A stretch of DNA of 64,000 nucleotides from Bolinopsis microptera. Lineage: Eukaryota > Ctenophora > Tentaculata > Lobata > Bolinopsidae. Shown one piece after another: positions 59,122 to 64,000 of this stretch; position 1 is the first letter of the stretch, and each line of letters begins with the position of its first letter. The position numbers were made by a program, and so were the translations under genes. The notes under the pieces were generated by a model, which saw nothing but the letters and a program-made list of their open reading frames with translations, searched no databases and was not told the origin of the DNA. The DNA lies in contig NC_087083.1 of NCBI RefSeq assembly GCF_026151205.1, positions 10,910,944 to 10,974,943 on the forward strand. The letters are read 5' to 3'.

Positions 59122-59678
59122 ATTTTACAGTCCATTTCATAATAAGAAGGTAGTTTAATCGTGTTATTATTGTTTGTCTACACTACACTACACTACACTA
59201 CACTACACTACACTACACTACACTACACTACACTACACTACACTACACTACACTACACTACACTTCACTACACTACACTACACTACACTACACTACACTA
59301 CACTACACTACACTACACTACACTACACTACACTACACTACACTACACTACACTACACTACACTACACTACACTACACTACACTACACTACACTACACTA
59401 CACTACACTACACTACACTACACTACACTACACTACACTACACTACACTACACTACACTACACTACACTACACTACACTACACTACACTACACTACACTA
59501 CACTACACTACACTACACTACACTACACTACACTACACTACACTACACTACACTACACTACACTACACTACACTACACTACACTACACTACACTACACTA
59601 CACTACACTACACTACACTACACTACATTTTACAGTCCATTTCATAATAAGAAGGTAGTTTGATCGTGTTATTGTTGT
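59122..59678. repeat. Pentanucleotide array (CACTA)n flanked by a ~50-bp direct duplication
   Basis: About 89 copies of CACTA at ~59178-59626, with a single interruption (CACTTCACTA at ~59261). The left flank, 59122-59173 (ATTTTACAGTCCATTTCATA onward), is repeated with three or four changes at 59627-59678. The 157- and 165-codon His-Tyr-Thr-Thr-Leu frames are by-products of the 15-nt reading cycle. Confidence 0.96.
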
Positions 59679-61510
59679 GTCTCGCAGCTGGATCTTTTGC
59701 TTTGATCCACGCTCTAATCTTACGCTTTTGTCACTGGCACTTCAGTACTTTTTTGAGTTCCGCTGTTTTAGCCTTTTAGGGGGCAATGACTTTTGGTGCT
59801 GAGTTACATCGTGCTGGTATTCAGTGAAATTCCTCTGTAAGTGTACAGACATTTATGAGACGTTGGTAGAATGTCATGCACGCATGTGTCCATAGAATTA
59901 GTTCCCAAGTTAAAAACATGAGGTACAAGTTATTAACTGCCCAGAATAAACGTATTAAAACTTAATAATCTTGTAAAATGTTGAGTTGCTTTTAAACCGA
60001 TGTCCTAGTGTGTTTTAGTAATTATATCCACCAGCGTGCGCTTTTTCGCATAGCGGGCTCTCACCAGCCCGCTGTCAAAGGGCCCGTTATCTCTACAGCC
60101 CGCTCATGATATAGCCCGCTAACAAGTGACATTTAATTTGACCAGTAGCAATATAGCCCGGAGTTCTCTAAAATATTTTCAGTTTCTGTATCGTCTCCAT
60201 GTGAAATTCCATAAGACAACAACTTACAAGTTACTTAGAACTATAGTTGAAACCGGTTTAATTCATTAACGATGAATTCAATTGCAATAATCGTACAGTG
60301 AGCTAATTAGTGTAGTTTCTGTTTCTAAATTCCCACGGCAATATGCAGTGGATGTAAAGAATTTATCAACTGTAAACTCTGATCGATCACCCTCTATCGG
60401 ACGCTATATCAGTTGTCACGCAGTTTGCCATGATTGGCTCATAATTAACACGTGACACTGACACACTGTTACTATGGTTACCAAATTCGTGGAGACGTCC
60501 AGACTAAATTCTAAGCCGGTGATCTCTATTATAGTATCGATAATTGTTTTGTGTTTACCATTTCAGTTGTGTTTACCATTTTCATTTCACTAGTTCAGTC
60601 GATAAATCTTGAAATGTAGGCCGAAATTTTAGATGATATTTTGCCCTGTTTTTGTTTTGAAACTGCCATTTAAATTGATGTTATGAATAATGAATTTGAT
60701 CTTTAACTTTCATATTAAATGTCCATGATCAGACTGTGATCTCGAGCTCTCTGGGTTACTACTTTTAAGTGTCCAGCCACTCAGTAGCTGCTACAGAAAC
60801 TGTAGTAACTGGTTACCCGGGTAACCTTGGTTACCCAGGTAACTGACATGATAATGACAACTAACTTGGTAGTAGAGGGCTCTGTGGCGACTGGTGGTGC
60901 TTGTTCTGGTTCCAGGGAGGGAGAGGGGAGAGAGGTAGAGAAGTATAGAGGAAGAGTAGGAGAGAAAGAGAGGGAGATAAAGAGAGAGGGAGATAAAGAG
61001 AGAGGGATAGAGGGAGAGAGGGACGTAAGGAGAGTGGGAGAAGGAGAAAGGATAGGGAGAGAGTGAGAGAGGGATAGAGGGATAGAGGGAGAGAGGGAGA
61101 GAAGGAGAGAGGGAGAGAGGCCTATATTTTGATCGTTTACATTAAAATATGTACCTGAAACAATGAGCTGAAACATTGTTTGATAGCAGCCGGTTTTTCG
61201 TTCTACAGTCAGTCATTTTGGCCTGTTTTACATATTAAACCAAAAGCAACATGATTTTTTTGTAACTTTTCTGAAATCTTGTACATTAATTTGCTGTGAT
61301 TGTTGCAAACTGAAGCTTTGTGATAAACGCCCGCTGATGGATATACACGATATCATTCCTCGCCTCGAGGGCGGAACTATCGAATTAGAAACATGTTGAA
61401 AGTAAAAGTGAAACTAAATTAAAAACGGATCTCTTGAAGAAACTAAAGTAAAAACTAATATCTGTAAGAAAAAGCTCACGCTGGTGGATATAATCCACAT
61501 CACCTCGACC
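59679..61510. other. Intergenic DNA with AGCCCGCT motifs, palindrome and purine tract
   Basis: At 60050-60170 AGCGGGCT/AGCCCGCT recurs in both orientations, with further copies in ATAGCCCG form. At 60811-60826 there is a perfect 16-bp palindrome, GGTTACCCGGGTAACC, followed by TTGGTTACCCAGGTAAC. At 60915-61120 lies a purine tract of GAGAGAGGGA units. At ~61327-61381 a segment resembles the left side of the cloverleaf element (GCTGATGGATATACACGATA, then CGAGGGCGGAA), probably a solo end. Confidence 0.5.
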
Positions 61511-61651
61511 CGCGGGCGGAAAAATCGTATAGCACTCGGGCCCGATGGGCCCTCCGTGCTATACGAAAATATGTCCTCCTCGGGCTAGCGCCCTCGGGGA
61601 CATATGAAATATTGCACGCGCGTGCGCGTGCAATATTTTGTTCCGCCCGCG
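61511..61651. repeat. GC-rich cloverleaf-like nested palindrome
   Basis: The outer inverted repeat CGCGGGCGGAA (61511-61521) / TTCCGCCCGCG (61641-61651) encloses three consecutive hairpins. Hairpin 1 is 61525-61566 (TCGTATAGCAC/GTGCTATACGA, inner GGGCCC pair). Hairpin 2 is 61569-61605 (ATATGTCC/GGACATAT, inner GGGC/GCCC). Hairpin 3 is 61608-61637 (14-bp perfect arms, AATATTGCACGCGC, 2-nt centre). ATCACC/GGTGAT just outside may lengthen the closing stem. This could be the end of a mobile element, a structured RNA or a cruciform-forming site. The region is strikingly GC-rich against its AT-rich surroundings. Confidence 0.75.
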
Positions 61652-62140
61652 AGTCTCCGGTGATATGTATATATATTGTGATCCAGCTGAAAATACCTGA
61701 CATACTGGAATTAGTACGTGATTGTTTTAAAATATTTGCACGCCTATGAAACAACGAGGATTCTTGTTTAGCTGGTATGCTTCCGCATGCTTGTAGTTTC
61801 CATGGTTACACCCTGTTTTTAGGTTACATGCTTGTATTGTATTAAAATATATCCTCATGTTTAGGTTTTAGCTTCTGTTAAGTATTCCCTCATGTCCGGC
61901 TTAAAACATTTGTTTCTGTTTGGCTTTAGATCTTTTCCGCTATTGTTTTCATTTTGATTATATGTTCGATTTCAATATATTCTTCTGGTCAAATTTATTT
62001 TCACTTGTATCATAATGGCTCCCTCATGTTTAGTTTTTATGAATATTGCCAAAATATTTCATTGTGTTTACATTTCAACCCCTCCAACTATGAAATTGTT
62101 TTCCTTATATGTTTGACTAAAACATTTCCTTCTGTTTAGG

Positions 62141-62241
62141 TTCTAGCTCCTCCCACGATATGTTTTGTGGTGTATCTCTACTGCTGCTTTTCTGCATGAT
62201 AATGCTCGAGATACGTGGAGCGCCTATTCGTCAATCCTCAG
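62141..62241 (+). CDS. Candidate signal-peptide exon
   Basis: The acceptor TTCTGTTTAG precedes 62141 and the donor CAG|GTAATT follows 62241. ATG at 62160 opens a typical secretory signal: Met, then FCGVSLLLLFCMIML, then EIRGAP, with likely cleavage after the Gly. The exon ends in phase 1. Joined to the next exon-like block it would give a ~56-residue secreted peptide ending at a TGA near 62576, rich in Ser, Pro and Tyr before a basic end. Alternatively it joins another exon. No family recognised. Confidence 0.4.
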
Positions 62242-62495
62242 GTAATTATTACTTGCTCTCGTAGTGCAATGTAGTTCAGTGTATCAATACTTAAAAGTAT
62301 TGCCATTAATGGCAACGTTTCATCCCAATAAAATAATAGTGTATGATTAAGTTACCAAAATAAATGATTCTTATACGTACTGACCAATGATTGTTACAAA
62401 ATTAAAAAACCCTTACTTATTATATTATATATTATTATATATTATAATTATATATTATATTATATCATTGATAATATAATCCTTACTTTCCTCAG

Positions 62496-64000
62496 AAGAC
62501 TATTCATCCTCTCCGTTAACGTGGCCTTATGGAGACTCAGGCCCCTTCCAAACGGGGAACGTTCTTCCAATTCGACTTCGCTGAACTCAGGTAAACACAT
62601 AAAATTAATCGCTGTACAATTTGTACAGCTTAGGACTTTCTGCACAATGTGTAGAGTTATGTTCATTTGATATTTTTTCCATTCTTTTTTCCCTTCTATT
62701 TGTTGTTTAAGTTATCTAACATGATGTTAACCCAGACTGGGCCGCACTGACGAGCCTCCATCCCCCGGAGCCACCCACCCCGAGGAAAATATCAAATATA
62801 AAACCTACGACGGTGCTGTTGAGTTGTATTTTACAGTAAGTTTACACTTTACACCTTTTTAAATGTTCTTTTGCACTTTAATACAACTTTTGAAAGTTCA
62901 GTTTATCGGATGAATATATATCCGATATTTTAAAGTAATTACAGCACTACAAATCTATTACATTTATTGAGGACGTTACAGAAGGAATTGATTTAATGTA
63001 GTTGATTGATTCCTTACTCTCCTCACGTCCGAAAAGGCGAAAATGGCGTTTCTCTAGTATCAAATATATAATATGCAGTGCTCCTCAGCTCCTGCTCCTG
63101 CATGTCGTTTGTAATTTGTGAAGCTTCACAAATGATTTATATTCCGGGGGTGCACTAGTCGTTGGTCTTCATTAGTGTAATTTCATGGGCTTGACAATAC
63201 GTTATATAAGGAATATATTATATAAGGAAGGAATTGTCAGCGAATTGTGTAGCTTCAACGCCTAGGCCAGTAATTCAAGTGCAGATTCCTCCTTAATTCC
63301 AGGTGAATCAGAGCTGACATTCTGCAAATCTGACGCCCTAATTATAGTCCTTGAAAGAGAAAAATTCCTGTTTTATACCTGGTTGTATACAGAAAAGTTA
63401 GACTTTGTCTATAAATAAAATTTTCTGCTGCCAAATTTAGAATCAGACCATTTTTATCGCGCCCAACAGGGAGGTGCCTGGCAAAAGGCATGAATTCTGG
63501 CAAAACAGCCTAGCACTGCCCTGGTGCAGTATTTTGATATGAATAATAAGATTAGCTGCTCTTCCCCTGCTCAAAGGCAGCCCACTTGGTGACGCAGACA
63601 TATTTTATCAGAAGTTTAATTTAATGACGCCAAATCAGAAATTTAGAAATTTTCTAATCATCAAATTTTCTGACGCACTTCCACGGAAAGTTACACCAGT
63701 TATTGATAAATTAAAAATTCGTAAGATTTTATAGAAAGACCGATGTCCCAAATGAAACCCCGTAGTATAACACCCCAAGTGCACCCTTAGTGTATCCGGC
63801 TGGACGTGTCAGATCATTCCGCATTTAACTTTATTCCCATATAATAATTGTCCGACTATTTTCTATCTTACTTTAATCTCAAATTTCTTCAGGCTGGACC
63901 GAGCACAGAAAGTACCGAAGGAAACAAAATCCATCCTTACAGATCAAAGAAGATGGCACATAAAGTAAAGTCAAAACATTTTATCGAATCTAATACTTTC
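62496..64000 (+). CDS. Candidate multi-exon gene at the right edge (partial)
   Basis: Three exon-like blocks have good GT-AG borders: 62496-62590 (CTTTCCTCAG| ... CTCAG|GTAAAC), 62736-62835 (TTAACCCAG| ... ACA|GTAAGT) and 63893 onward (TTTCTTCAG|). One joint frame starts at ATG 62528 and stays open to the window end (METQAPSKRG..., then TDEPPSPGATHPEEN and YDGAVELYF). A second joint frame is also open across all three and stops in the last block at a TAA near 63965. The signal-peptide exon at 62141 connects in phase to neither. The blocks look genuine as exons, but the correct frame and product are undecided; no domain recognised. Confidence 0.35.

Noticed and set aside
59161-59658. 157- and 165-codon His-Tyr-Thr-Thr-Leu repeat proteins
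   Set aside because: Pure translation of the (CACTA)n array; several frames are equally open.
60781-61176. 131-codon Ser/Leu/Pro-rich ORF on minus
   Set aside because: It is the complement of a GAGAGGGA purine tract; low-complexity translation only.

Overview
The window is AT-rich, intron-bearing animal DNA. The support is a metazoan SLC22-type carrier, GT-AG introns, a Pointed (PNT/SAM) domain of the ETS family, LINE-type and other retroelement fragments, inverted-repeat DNA transposons and very many minisatellites. I see no bacterial or organellar features and no tRNA or rRNA gene. The reverse transcriptase style reminds me of cnidarian and other marine invertebrate elements, but the sequence alone does not fix the phylum.

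Layout. 1-1293 (minus): 5' portion of an SLC22/MFS organic-ion transporter, cut by the window edge. 1.3-16.6 kb: gene-poor, with small inverted-repeat relics, several minisatellites (15-, 9-, ~18- and ~10-bp types), a TTAA-associated fold-back element and a 5'-truncated non-LTR retrotransposon with an intact reverse transcriptase C-terminal ORF. 16650-16976 (plus): a compact intronless gene for an SR-protein-like single RRM. 17-21 kb: a 12-bp minisatellite and a 1.37-kb almost perfect palindromic element flanked by TTAA.

21.7-46.7 kb is the centre of the window: four head-to-tail copies of a ~6-kb unit. Each carries a strongly conserved TATA-type promoter block with a noncoding first exon, then a six-coding-exon gene. 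The predicted protein has a short N-terminal membrane-anchor-like segment, an SP/TP-rich linker, a TEL(ETV6)/Yan-like PNT domain and a short, highly basic C-terminal tail. No ETS DNA-binding domain is seen. The copies have diverged: copy 1 has a 1-nt frameshift upstream of the anchor segment, copy 2 looks intact, copy 3 has lost one possible splice acceptor and carries an intronic insertion, and copy 4 has a retroelement next to its last exon, a lost acceptor and a premature stop. A degenerate PNT exon relic lies at about 48.3 kb. Between the units, on the minus strand, sits a second repeated ORF (~115 aa, unknown), which in copy 1 is split by a 1.36-kb hAT-like transposon with an 8-bp target duplication. 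The empty site is visible in a paralogous copy.

46.7-62 kb is again gene-poor: a 1.4-kb 25-bp minisatellite holding dozens of CAGGTG E-boxes, clustered ACGTCA motifs, a ~34-bp minisatellite, a recurring GCTCCTTTATAA motif, a 450-bp (CACTA)n array flanked by a ~50-bp direct duplication, and a GC-rich cloverleaf-like palindrome at 61.5 kb. At 62.1-64.0 kb there are exon-like blocks with good splice sites, including a signal-peptide-like first exon; their joint reading frame is unresolved.

Working model (inference): the PNT-only paralogues could act on a full-length ETS protein elsewhere through PNT-PNT contacts, as Drosophila Mae/EDL does, possibly in a membrane-tethered form.
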